Of a stretch of 8,868 nucleotides of DNA, positions 1 to 6,115 are shown piece after piece (positions within the stretch are counted from its first letter, which is position 1; every line of letters starts with the position of its first letter). The DNA comes from Rhodospirillaceae bacterium (GTDB taxonomy: Bacteria > Pseudomonadota > Alphaproteobacteria > UBA828): NCBI GenBank assembly GCA_028819955.1, contig JAPPKP010000183.1:1-8868 (forward strand), given 5' to 3'. Below the pieces are notes generated by a model that saw only the letters and a program-made list of their open reading frames with translations, did no database searches and was not told the origin of the DNA. The translations under genes were made by a program, and so were the position numbers.

Positions 1-1268
1 TGCCCTGGCTCAAGCCGATGCTGCTGCTCACAATGATCCTGACCACGATCAACTCGATCATGGCCTTCGACCTGTTCTGGGTCATGACCAGCGGCGGCCC
101 AGGCAGCGCCACCACCGTGTTTGCCTGGATGGGCTACGCCTACGCCTATCACTTCTTCAAGATGGGCGAAGGTGCCGCGATCCTGTTCGTGCTCACCATC
201 CTCTGCCTGATTCTCGCCTGGATCTATCTGAAGCTGTTGTTCCCGTCTCAGGCCAAGTCCAAGGCAGCGATCGGCGGGGAGGCGGAAGAGAGCCTGAGCC
301 GGACCCTGATTCAAATGGTCGCAGGCGCCGGCGATCACGTAGCGACACGGCTGGAGAAGCTGCCGGTCCGCCCGCGCCGCGGCTTGATTCCGGCGACCGC
401 CCGCCGCCCGCTCGCGCACGCGGCGTTGGCGATCGTGGCCATTCTGATTTTTTGCTGGTCGCTCGGCCCGTTTATCTGGCTGCTGATCATGAGCCTGTCC
501 CCATCGGCGTCCCTGGTGAGGACGCCTCCGACCATCGTCCCCGATGCGCTGACGATCGAGAATTACCGCTTCGTGCTCTTCCCCGGCGGGGTCGAGGACG
601 GCCAGTCGAGCATTCAGGCGACCCGAGTACCGTTCTCCATCTTCAACAGCCTGATCGTCGCGACAGGCGTCACGCTGATCAACCTCGCGCTCGGCACGCT
701 CGCGGGCTACGCCTACGCCCGGCACGGCAAGAGCCGCATCATGAGCGGCACGCTGTGGGGGCTGATGATGACCCGGATGACGCCGAGCCTGGCGCTCATC
801 CTGCCCTTCTTCATCCTCTTCAGATCGCTCGGCCTGATCGACACCCTCTGGGCGCTGATCATCGCCTACTGCAGCCTGATCCTGCCGCTCTCGACCTGGA
901 TGATGAAGAGCTACTTCGAGGGGCTGCCCCCCAATCTGGAGCGCGCGGCCCTGGTCGACGGCTGCACGCGGCTGAAGGCGATCTGGAAGATCATCCTGCC
1001 GGTGGCGCGGCCAGGCATCGTCGCCACCGGCATCTTCTGCTTTCTGGTCAGCTGGAACGAGTTCATCTTCGCCCTCATTCTGACGGGAAGCCCGAAGGCG
1101 CAGACCATCCCGGTCATCATCGCCGGTTTCCTCGTCCAGCTGAGGTTCTACGACTACGGGCCGATGTTCGCGGCCGCCGTGCTCGCGGTCGTGCCCCCGG
1201 TGGTCGTCGCCTTCGCCTTCCAGGGCTATCTAGTGCGCGGCATGTTGACAGGCTCGTTGAAGGGATAG
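1..1268 (+). CDS. Fused sugar ABC transporter permease (MalF-like C-terminal part + MalG-like domain), 5' partial
   Basis: Inner-membrane permease of a carbohydrate-type (CUT1) ABC importer. The reading frame is open from base 3; codons before the first ATG (18) read P-W-L-K-P, the stretch that follows the EAA loop in MalF-type permeases, so the gene begins outside the window. Counting from that ATG, residues 1-75 are the end of a MalF-like domain: a membrane segment, the typical FDLFWVMTSGGPG stretch (17-29), then another membrane segment (about 53-72). A linker of about 60 hydrophilic residues (75-133) leads, without a stop, into a full MalG-like domain with about six membrane segments. Its EAA coupling motif at 308-328 (ERAALVDG...ILP) docks on the ATPase. 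Both halves of a normally two-protein channel are thus in one polypeptide. The ATPase gene follows 10 bases later, so they are surely co-transcribed. Substrate cannot be read from the sequence. The family is clear; the fusion rests on there being no sequencing error in the linker. Confidence 0.9.
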   Translation, partial: PWLKPMLLLTMILTTINSIMAFDLFWVMTSGGPGSATTVFAWMGYAYAYHFFKMGEGAAILFVLTILCLILAWIYLKLLFPSQAKSKAAIGGEAEESLSRTLIQMVAGAGDHVATRLEKLPVRPRRGLIPATARRPLAHAALAIVAILIFCWSLGPFIWLLIMSLSPSASLVRTPPTIVPDALTIENYRFVLFPGGVEDGQSSIQATRVPFSIFNSLIVATGVTLINLALGTLAGYAYARHGKSRIMSGTLWGLMMTRMTPSLALILPFFILFRSLGLIDTLWALIIAYCSLILPLSTWMMKSYFEGLPPNLERAALVDGCTRLKAIWKIILPVARPGIVATGIFCFLVSWNEFIFALILTGSPKAQTIPVIIAGFLVQLRFYDYGPMFAAAVLAVVPPVVVAFAFQGYLVRGMLTGSLKG

Positions 1269-1278
1269 GAGGGTCGGC

Positions 1279-2352
1279 GTGGCCAGCGTCACCTTGCAGA
1301 ACCTGACCAAGCGCTTCGCCGAGGTGGTCGCGGTGGACAGGCTCAGCCTCTCGATCGAGGACGGCGAGTTCCTGACCCTGCTGGGTCCCTCCGGCTGCGG
1401 CAAGAGCACCGCGCTCAACTGCATTGCCGGGCTCGAGCTGATATCGGGCGGCACGATCCTGTTCGACGACGCCGACGTCAGCCGGCTCGAGCCGCACGAG
1501 CGCAACGTCGCCATGGTGTTCCAGGATTACGCGCTCTACCCGCATATGAGCGCACGCCAGAACATGAGCTTCGGCCTCAAGCAGCAGAAGATCGAGAGCG
1601 CGAAGATTCGTCGTCAGGTCGAGATCGCGGCCGACATGCTCGATCTGGGCGATCTTCTCGAACGGCGCCCTTCGGAGCTCAGCGGCGGCCAGCGCCAGCG
1701 GGTGGCGGTCGGCCGCGCCGTGGTGCGCAACCCGTCAGTATTGTTGATGGACGAGCCGCTGTCAAACCTCGACGCCGCGCTCCGGGTGCACACCCGGACC
1801 GAGATCAAGCGCCTGCAGCGCGAGCTCAAGGCCACCACCATCTTCGTCACGCACGATCAGGAAGAGGCGATGGTGCTCTCGGACCGGGTGGCCGTCATGC
1901 GTCTCGGCGAGCTGCAGCAGGTCGGCCCGCCGATGGAGGTCTACCGCGACCCGAGGAACCTCTTCGTCGCCTCCTTCATCGGCTCGCCGGCGATGAACTT
2001 CCTGGAGGCGGAGCTCGCCCGCGGCGACGGGCACATCCAGTGCCGCATCGGCGAGCAGATCCTGGCCCTGCCGCCGGATGTGATCGGCGGCGAGCTTCCC
2101 GACAAGGCGATCGTGGGCGTTCGTCCGACGGACCTCATGGTCGGGGCCGAGCGCGAGCTCTCGCTCCAGAGCGAGGTGTTCCTGGTCGAGCCGGTGGGCC
2201 CCGTTACTTACGTCGACTGCGACGTCGGCGGCATGGCCGTGACGGCGGTCTGCGACCCCGACAACGCGCCTGCGATCGGCGCCCAGGTCGGGCTCGGCTT
2301 CAGCGCCAGCCGGGTCTACCTGTTCGATCCGGAGAGCGAGCAGCGGCTTTAG
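1279..2352 (+). CDS. Sugar ABC transporter ATP-binding protein (MalK/UgpC type)
   Basis: Cytoplasmic ATPase that powers the fused permease upstream. All nucleotide-binding motifs are visible: Walker A GPSGCGKST (36-44), Q-loop Gln82, signature LSGGQRQR (134-141), Walker B VLLMDEP (154-160), D-loop SNLD (162-165) and the switch His192 in VTHDQEE. The stretch FIGSPAMNFL (233-242) and GVRPTDL (280-286) belong to the C-terminal TOBE/MalK-type regulatory domain, which places it with MalK/UgpC/MsmX-like proteins; 357 residues is normal for the group. The GTG start is chosen because GGAGGG (1268-1273) lies 5 bases before it and the protein begins exactly where the family does. One such subunit, as a homodimer, would serve the single fused permease. 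It is the last gene of the + strand transporter operon in this window. Substrate is not determinable. Confidence 0.95.
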   Translation: MASVTLQNLTKRFAEVVAVDRLSLSIEDGEFLTLLGPSGCGKSTALNCIAGLELISGGTILFDDADVSRLEPHERNVAMVFQDYALYPHMSARQNMSFGLKQQKIESAKIRRQVEIAADMLDLGDLLERRPSELSGGQRQRVAVGRAVVRNPSVLLMDEPLSNLDAALRVHTRTEIKRLQRELKATTIFVTHDQEEAMVLSDRVAVMRLGELQQVGPPMEVYRDPRNLFVASFIGSPAMNFLEAELARGDGHIQCRIGEQILALPPDVIGGELPDKAIVGVRPTDLMVGAERELSLQSEVFLVEPVGPVTYVDCDVGGMAVTAVCDPDNAPAIGAQVGLGFSASRVYLFDPESEQRL

Positions 2353-2365
2353 CGCTTCGGGTGGA

Positions 2366-2393
2366 TCGAGGCACCGAGTCTCGCCGGCCTCGA
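2366..2393. other. Stem-loop just after the transporter operon
   Basis: TCGAGGC (2366-2372) and GCCTCGA (2387-2393) form a perfect 7-bp stem with a 14-base loop, 13 bases after the ATPase stop codon. There is no T-run after it, so it is not a textbook intrinsic terminator. It could protect the 3' end of the mRNA or help Rho-dependent or other termination. Confidence 0.35.
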
Positions 2394-2450
2394 CCGCGAG
2401 CAGGCTCGCCGGGACAAGGCGGGGTAGTGCGGGACAGAAGCCACCGCCTG

Positions 2451-2475
2451 ACCTGTGGCGGTCTCTCCGCCAGGT
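2451..2475. repeat. GC-rich hairpin with competing partner arm
   Basis: TGGCGG (2456-2461) pairs with CCGCCA (2467-2472) over a 5-base loop, and ACC (2451-2453) with GGT (2473-2475) prolongs the stem past a two-base bulge. ACCGCC at 2443-2448 can instead pair with GGCGGT at 2457-2462, so two exclusive foldings are possible. There is no U-tract, and nothing nearby identifies it as a known riboswitch or RNA. Confidence 0.35.
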
Positions 2476-2480
2476 AAAGT

Positions 2481-2520
2481 GGTAGCTGCGTGAAGCGGCC
2501 CACGAGCCGCTTCGGCTACC
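2481..2520. repeat. Strong 40-base hairpin in the intergenic region
   Basis: GGTAGC (2481-2486) pairs with GCTACC (2515-2520). Inside, after a small internal loop, GAAGCGGC (2492-2499) pairs with GCCGCTTC (2506-2513) over a 6-base loop, giving 14 base pairs in 40 bases. CTTCGG (2510-2515) could alternatively pair with CCGAAG (2522-2527). It may be a terminator-like or REP-like element, or part of an uncharacterised RNA; the lack of a following T-run argues against a simple intrinsic terminator. Confidence 0.45.
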
Positions 2521-2659
2521 TCCGAAGTATCTGAGCGCGGCCGACCGAACGAGCGGTGGTGGTTGGCGCAGACGTGGGCTCGGCTGGTTATTCCCGCATC
2601 TTGATGATCGAAATGATAGACAGTCTTATTACTGAAAGTTCGACCGAATTCAACGCAAC
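2521..2659. other. Intergenic stretch without a recognisable gene
   Basis: No convincing coding region is seen between the transporter operon and bfr (2353-2887 overall). Open frames here have no ribosome binding site and no family resemblance. Composition shifts near 2585 from GC-rich to clearly AT-rich, as expected on entering the promoter region of the downstream gene. Confidence 0.5.
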
Positions 2660-2690
2660 TCATTCCTATTTCCAAGAATAATAGGAATGA
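2660..2690. promoter_or_regulatory. 11-bp perfect inverted repeat upstream of bfr (candidate operator)
   Basis: TCATTCCTATT (2660-2670) and AATAGGAATGA (2680-2690) are perfect reverse complements separated by 9 bases. The repeat lies in an AT-rich island, about 70 bp upstream of the candidate bfr -35 box and just upstream of another -10-like TATATT (2723-2728). Its AT-rich arms, with no T-run, fit a protein-binding site better than a terminator. An iron-responsive regulator would make sense in front of a ferritin gene, but I do not recognise a Fur, Irr or RirA consensus. Confidence 0.45.
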
Positions 2691-2759
2691 ATATCGAGAA
2701 GACGACGAGTATTTCTCTGCACTATATTAGAGAATGACGGATCTCGATCACTTTACTTC

Positions 2760-2788
2760 TTGCCACAAGCTGCATAGTGTACTATTAC
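2760..2788 (+). promoter_or_regulatory. Candidate sigma70-type promoter of bfr
   Basis: TTGCCA (2760-2765; 5 of 6 with TTGACA), a 17-base spacer and TATTAC (2783-2788; 4 of 6 with TATAAT). Transcription would start near 2795, leaving an untranslated leader of about 90 bases before the GTG at 2888. It is the best-matching hexamer pair I found in this AT-rich stretch; untested. Confidence 0.4.
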
Positions 2789-2887
2789 TCTGGCTAGAGG
2801 GTGGGGTGGTGATCATTTGTCGACGAAGGGATTGCGGATCGCCCGCAGCCGTTGGCGACGGTCACGTTGGAACGAGTGGAGGAGCAA

Positions 2888-3367
2888 GTGAAGGGCGACG
2901 CGAAGGTCATCGAGTATCTCAACGCGGTGCTCAAGAACGAGCTGACCGCGATCAACCAGTATTTCCTGCACTCGCGAATGCTGGGGAACTGGGGCGTCTC
3001 CAGGCTCGCGAAATACGAATACGAACAATCCATCGACGAGATGAAGCACTCGGACGAGCTGATCGAGCGCATCCTGTTCCTCGAGGGCCTGCCCAATCTG
3101 CAGGACCTCGGCAAGCTCATGATCGGCGAGGACGTGAAGGAGATCCTCGACTGCGACCTTGCCCTCGAAAACATGGCCATCCCTACCCTGCGGGAGAGTA
3201 TCGCGCACTGCGAGGCGGTCAGCGACTACGTGACGCGCCACCTGCTGCGCGAGATTCTGGACAGCGAAGAGGAGCACGTCGACTGGCTGGAGACCCAGCT
3301 CGAGCTGATCAAGCGGATGGGTCTGGAGAATTACGTGCAGCTGCAGAGCGAGCCGGCCGACGACTGA
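2888..3367 (+). CDS. bfr: Bacterioferritin (haem-containing iron storage protein)
   Basis: Cytoplasmic 24-mer cage that oxidises Fe(II) at a di-iron ferroxidase centre and stores it as ferric mineral. The 159-residue product keeps, at the same numbering as E. coli Bfr, the ferroxidase ligands Glu18, Glu51, His54, Glu94, Glu127 and His130, and Met52, which ligates the haem between subunits. The GTG at 2888 is preferred: the protein then begins MKGDAKVI as in the family, and GGAGG (2878-2882) sits 5 bases upstream. A longer frame from a TTG at 2852 would add 12 residues with no ribosome binding site in front. It stands alone on the + strand behind its own promoter-like region and ends 25 bases from the convergent small ORF after bfd. 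All catalytic residues are intact, so it should be functional. Confidence 0.97.
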   Translation: MKGDAKVIEYLNAVLKNELTAINQYFLHSRMLGNWGVSRLAKYEYEQSIDEMKHSDELIERILFLEGLPNLQDLGKLMIGEDVKEILDCDLALENMAIPTLRESIAHCEAVSDYVTRHLLREILDSEEEHVDWLETQLELIKRMGLENYVQLQSEPADD

Positions 3368-3392
3368 GCCGGAAACACGGACAGACCTTCGA

Positions 3393-3560
3393 TTATTCGG
3401 CGGCTACCGACTCCCGGGTCAGCACGCTCTCGTCAGGCGATTCATCGGCCGGGGCGGCGGTCGCCGCCTGGTCATCGGCCCTGGCACCTGCCACGAGTTC
3501 GCGAAGAGCGCGCGCAGCCTCGACGATATCCGCCGGTTTCAGCGCTGCCCAGGCGTGCAT
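3393..3560 (-). CDS. Possible 55-residue small protein, coupled to bfd
   Basis: Its ATG (3560-3558) shares a base with the TAA stop of bfd (TAATG), the arrangement used for translational re-initiation; GAGGG about 12 bases upstream may help. The 55-residue product starts MHAWAALKPADIVEAARALR, likely an amphipathic helix over residues 8-28, followed by an Ala/Asp/Glu/Pro/Ser-rich acidic tail. No cysteines, membrane segment or signal peptide is seen. Third codon positions are mostly G or C, as in neighbouring genes. I recognise no family. It would be the last gene of the minus-strand iron operon and converges on bfr, ending 25 bases from the bfr stop. The same frame stays open far upstream, so openness alone is not evidence; the case rests on the TAATG overlap and codon use. 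Confidence 0.42.
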   Translation of the reverse strand: MHAWAALKPADIVEAARALRELVAGARADDQAATAAPADESPDESVLTRESVAAE

Positions 3561-3790
3561 TATGGGTGCGCACCCTCGCCGACGGCCCGCTCCCTGATGG
3601 GTGCCGCCGGGCTGCCGTGCGGTCGATCTTCGTGAATCCTGTCGATCAGACCCTGGGCGAAGCTCAGGCAGCGCCCGCACTGGGGCCCGTTGCCAAGCTC
3701 CTGATAGGCCTTGCGCGCGCAACGGACACCCGCCTGCGCAACGGCGCGGATTTCGCTGTCCCGATACGCGTTGCAGACGCAAACATACAT
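3560..3790 (-). CDS. bfd: Bacterioferritin-associated ferredoxin
   Basis: Small cytoplasmic [2Fe-2S] protein that docks on bacterioferritin and passes electrons through its haem to reduce and release stored iron. The 76-residue product begins MYVCVCNAYRDSEI and has the four cluster cysteines Cys4, Cys6, Cys38 and Cys41 (CVC and CGRC), at the same positions as E. coli Bfd. The C-terminus is about 12 residues longer than in E. coli, with a Pro/Arg-rich tail. I chose the ATG at 3790 over one 18 codons upstream because it matches the family start and GGAG lies 7 bases before it. It is on the opposite strand to bfr, unlike the bfd-bfr operon of E. coli. It lies 78 bases after the DUF1513 gene, in the same direction, so it may be read from the DHOR-imelysin promoter, from its own promoter in that gap, or both. 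Confidence 0.95.
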   Translation of the reverse strand: MYVCVCNAYRDSEIRAVAQAGVRCARKAYQELGNGPQCGRCLSFAQGLIDRIHEDRPHGSPAAPIRERAVGEGAHP

Positions 3791-3815
3791 GGCGGCACTC
3801 CGCTCTACGCGTCCA

Positions 3816-3844
3816 ATCTTGGAGAGAATGCGAACGAGTGTCAA
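3816..3844 (-). promoter_or_regulatory. Candidate internal promoter of bfd
   Basis: On the minus strand a perfect TTGACA (3844-3839) is followed, after 17 bases, by CAAGAT (3821-3816), a weak -10 (3 of 6). Its -35 overlaps the tandem repeats at 3827-3858. The good -35 with a poor -10 would suit an activator- or repressor-controlled promoter, but it may be chance. Confidence 0.3.
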
Positions 3845-3858
3845 TGAGAATTCGTGTC
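3827..3858. repeat. Two adjacent 16-bp direct repeats upstream of bfd
   Basis: Two back-to-back 16-base units, 3827-3842 and 3843-3858, share the pattern AATGnGAAnnnGTGTC (12 of 16 identical). They fill part of the 78-base gap between the DUF1513 stop and bfd and overlap the TTGACA -35 candidate. Tandem half-sites of this size, about one and a half helical turns apart, could bind a regulator. I do not recognise the consensus. Confidence 0.4.
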
Positions 3859-3868
3859 AGGTGCGTTC

Positions 3869-5014
3869 TCAGATTTGCGTGCGGCGGGGCACCGACGCGG
3901 CAACCAGGTGATTGTCCCAGCGGGCGGCTTCGAAGCCACCGACGGCGAGCGGTCGTGCCGCGCCCGAGCGCGCATCGATGACGACCACGCCGCCCCGCCC
4001 GCTGCTGGCCAGGAATTCGCGTGGCTTGGCACCCGGAGCCACGCCGCAGCCGTCGCTCACCTTGGCCGACGACAGGTAGCGCCCTGTGCCGACATCCCAG
4101 AACGTCACGAGATTGCCGCGCGGTGCGGAGACGGCGATGGTCCGGCCTCCCGGATCGAAGCACACGCTGCCGCAGTAGTTCTTCATCGCGCGGAGGACGC
4201 CGTGGGGTCCATCCAAGAGGCGCAGCCTGCCTTCCCCGCGCTGCAGAGCGACCAGAGGAACGCGGTCGCGCGCCGGCCCCTCGTACTGCATGGCGACCAC
4301 GACCGTGTCGTCCGGGCTCACGGCCAGATGGCGGATGCCGAGCCGATGCAGGGCGGGGTCGAGCGTCAGCTCCCGCCGAAGCGCGCCGCTTTGCCGGTCG
4401 ATATGGCAGAGCGACGGCGCCATGGTCGGCAGGTTGAGCTTGACGCGAGGCAAGTCCGGGTGCGTCACGATGCCGCCGTTTGCGACAGCGAGGGTTTCGC
4501 CGTCGGAGAGCAGCGCGATCTCGTGCGGGCCGATGCCGCGGGAGGGAAGCTCGCCCACGCGTGTGTAGCCGCGCGCCGCGTCGTAGACGCCGATGACGCC
4601 GCGCTCGCCCTCGAAATCGTTCTCGGTGGCGTAGAGCAGCCGCCCGTCCCGGCTGAACACGCCGTGGCCGTAGAAGTGGCGCCCATCGGGTGTCTCTATA
4701 GTGCGGACTATAGTGCCGTGCGTAAGGTCCACGACCGACGCGAAGCGGCCGGGGCGCCTGGCGAAATGCACGGCGGTGCATCCCCCGGGGCGAACGGCAA
4801 AGGAATGGCCACGGCCCGGCATCGGTAAGTCGAAGAACGAGGAGCCGTCCCACGTAAAGCCGCTGACCCGGTAGCCGCCGCCGGTGTCGGCGCGAGCGCT
4901 CAGGTAGAGCGGCGCGTCAGGGGCAACGGCTTCGGTGCGGAACGGCGCCGGCAACAAGGAGCCGGCGAGGCCGCCAGCGAGCAGCCGCAGCGTGGTCCGG
5001 CGATCAATCCCCAT
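3869..5014 (-). CDS. DUF1513 family exported protein (Tat signal, beta-propeller-like)
   Basis: Predicted periplasmic protein of the DUF1513 family, whose biochemical role is not established. The N-terminus has twin arginines in DRRTTLRLLAGG (4-15) followed by a hydrophobic stretch to about 22, a Tat-type signal, so it is probably exported folded, perhaps with a cofactor. The rest consists of repeated beta-blade-like units (for example GHGVFSRDGRLLYATENDF and RHLAVSPDDTVVVAMQYEG), as in seven-bladed propellers. Conserved-looking stretches are GPHEI (162-166), VANGGIVTHPD (177-187) and LNLPTMAPSL (193-202). Length 381 residues is usual for the family. The start overlaps the end of the imelysin gene by 11 bases and lacks a strong ribosome binding site, which points to translational coupling. 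DUF1513 genes are known neighbours of imelysin and di-heme oxidoreductase genes; a part in periplasmic iron handling is inferred from that. Confidence 0.9.
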   Translation of the reverse strand: MGIDRRTTLRLLAGGLAGSLLPAPFRTEAVAPDAPLYLSARADTGGGYRVSGFTWDGSSFFDLPMPGRGHSFAVRPGGCTAVHFARRPGRFASVVDLTHGTIVRTIETPDGRHFYGHGVFSRDGRLLYATENDFEGERGVIGVYDAARGYTRVGELPSRGIGPHEIALLSDGETLAVANGGIVTHPDLPRVKLNLPTMAPSLCHIDRQSGALRRELTLDPALHRLGIRHLAVSPDDTVVVAMQYEGPARDRVPLVALQRGEGRLRLLDGPHGVLRAMKNYCGSVCFDPGGRTIAVSAPRGNLVTFWDVGTGRYLSSAKVSDGCGVAPGAKPREFLASSGRGGVVVIDARSGAARPLAVGGFEAARWDNHLVAASVPRRTQI

Positions 5015-6098
5015 CGAGAGCGTTGAACCCGACGGCGAGCCCGAGCGCTGGCGCCAGGCGGTCTCTCACGATCTGTTTCAGCGCCTGCACCTGCTTGGCG
5101 AGCTTCTTGACCGGAGGGCGACGCGCGGGGTCGGCCGCGGGCTTCTCCACGGGGCCTTCGATTGACCGTGCCGTGGCGAGGGTGAGGCGAAAGGCCTTCC
5201 GCATCAGGCGGTCGAGCTTGGGGTCGGCAACGGCCGTGAGCTCGCCCAAGCTTGCACCGCCCTCGCCGAGATAAAGCCCCTGCAAGGCCTCTATGGTCAC
5301 GACGATGTTGCGCTGCGACCGGCCGCTCAGGCGGGATTCCGCCAGCACCGGGCGGACACCCTTTGCGCTGTCGCCGATAACCGGCTTCAGGTTGATGTCG
5401 TAGATCAGCTGCAAGCTGTCGTAGAGCCCCTGGAAGAAGGCCAAGGTGGCCGCGGCATGGTCCTCGAAATGCGGATTGTCAGGCCCCGGCGTGGTCATGA
5501 GGCGGTCGAATGCGTCGTCGCCATCCCGCCATTCCGAGAGGATCGCCGATGCCATGGTACGCATGTTCTCTGTCACGGCAGCGAGCAGACTGCAGCCCTT
5601 GGCATCGGCGCCGAGGTAGCGCTCGTCGTAAATCAGCACCTCGGCTGCCAGCAACCCCTGGACCGCCACGTTGACCCGCCCGATACGCGCGGCGAGCGCG
5701 GCGTCGTCTTCGCCGGCATCGACAAGCTCGGCGACCGCCTCGCTCGCCTTGTTCCGCGCCTGGGGCCAGAAATAGAAGCGAAAGCCGCGCATCCGGGAAT
5801 CGACCGGGCCGAAACGCAGGTGTTGGACGGCCATCCACGCGTCCATCGCGTCGTGAAAGCCGGCGCGGAGCCGCTCTCGATCGGCGTCGCTCTCCCTGGA
5901 GCAATACGCCTCCGCCGCCGAGGTGAAGGCGTCGGTTGCCACCGCCAGCCGCTCGTAGCGCGGCAGCGCGTGGGTCTCCGCCAGGGCGGCATTCACGCGG
6001 GCGTAGTCCGCCGGTGCGATCTCCTGCGCGCGCGGGGCGGACGTGGCTCCCACGAGGATCAAACCGATCAGCGTGAGCGACAAGCAAATGCGGTTCAT
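5004..6098 (-). CDS. Imelysin-family periplasmic protein lacking the motif His
   Basis: Exported member of the imelysin (peptidase M75-like) family, linked to iron uptake through relatives such as EfeO and IrpA; whether these are proteases is doubtful. The 364-residue product has a signal peptide (1-25, cleavage likely after ALA-like ...PRAQ) and a mostly helical body. Where the family has GxHxxE, this protein reads GLLAAE (148-153): the Glu is kept, the His is Leu. The divergent imelysin at the right end keeps the His. The ATG at 6098 is chosen because it starts the signal peptide; the upstream extension of the frame overlaps the DHOR gene and has no export signal in front. It lies 17 bases after the DHOR stop and overlaps DUF1513 by 11 bases, so it is the middle gene of one operon. 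It could be a structural or substrate-binding partner rather than a direct metal binder. Confidence 0.92.
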   Translation of the reverse strand: MNRICLSLTLIGLILVGATSAPRAQEIAPADYARVNAALAETHALPRYERLAVATDAFTSAAEAYCSRESDADRERLRAGFHDAMDAWMAVQHLRFGPVDSRMRGFRFYFWPQARNKASEAVAELVDAGEDDAALAARIGRVNVAVQGLLAAEVLIYDERYLGADAKGCSLLAAVTENMRTMASAILSEWRDGDDAFDRLMTTPGPDNPHFEDHAAATLAFFQGLYDSLQLIYDINLKPVIGDSAKGVRPVLAESRLSGRSQRNIVVTIEALQGLYLGEGGASLGELTAVADPKLDRLMRKAFRLTLATARSIEGPVEKPAADPARRPPVKKLAKQVQALKQIVRDRLAPALGLAVGFNALDGD

Positions 6099-6115
6099 GT
6101 CAGCAGACCTGTCGA

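Noticed and set aside
2481..2520. Strong hairpin considered as an intrinsic terminator of the ABC operon
   Set aside because: No T-run follows on either strand, and it lies about 130 bases past the stop; kept only as a structured element of unknown role.
2349..2675. 108-residue minus-strand open frame in the intergenic region, considered as a transposase or other mobile-element remnant
   Set aside because: No known motif, no terminal repeats or target duplication visible, and the frame spans both the hairpins and the inverted repeat.
2852..2887. Upstream extension of bfr from a TTG start
   Set aside because: No ribosome binding site precedes the TTG, whereas the GTG at 2888 has GGAGG at proper distance and gives the family-typical N-terminus and residue numbering.
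2734..3597. 287-residue + strand open frame across bfr
   Set aside because: Out of frame with bfr, whose catalytic residues are all intact; its translation is Arg/Gly-rich and resembles nothing known.
3393..4853. 486-residue open frame on the minus strand overlapping bfd and the DUF1513 gene
   Set aside because: Most of it is an out-of-frame shadow of DUF1513 and bfd, Arg-rich with no family resemblance. Only its last 55 codons, beginning at the ATG that overlaps the bfd stop, are kept as a possible gene.
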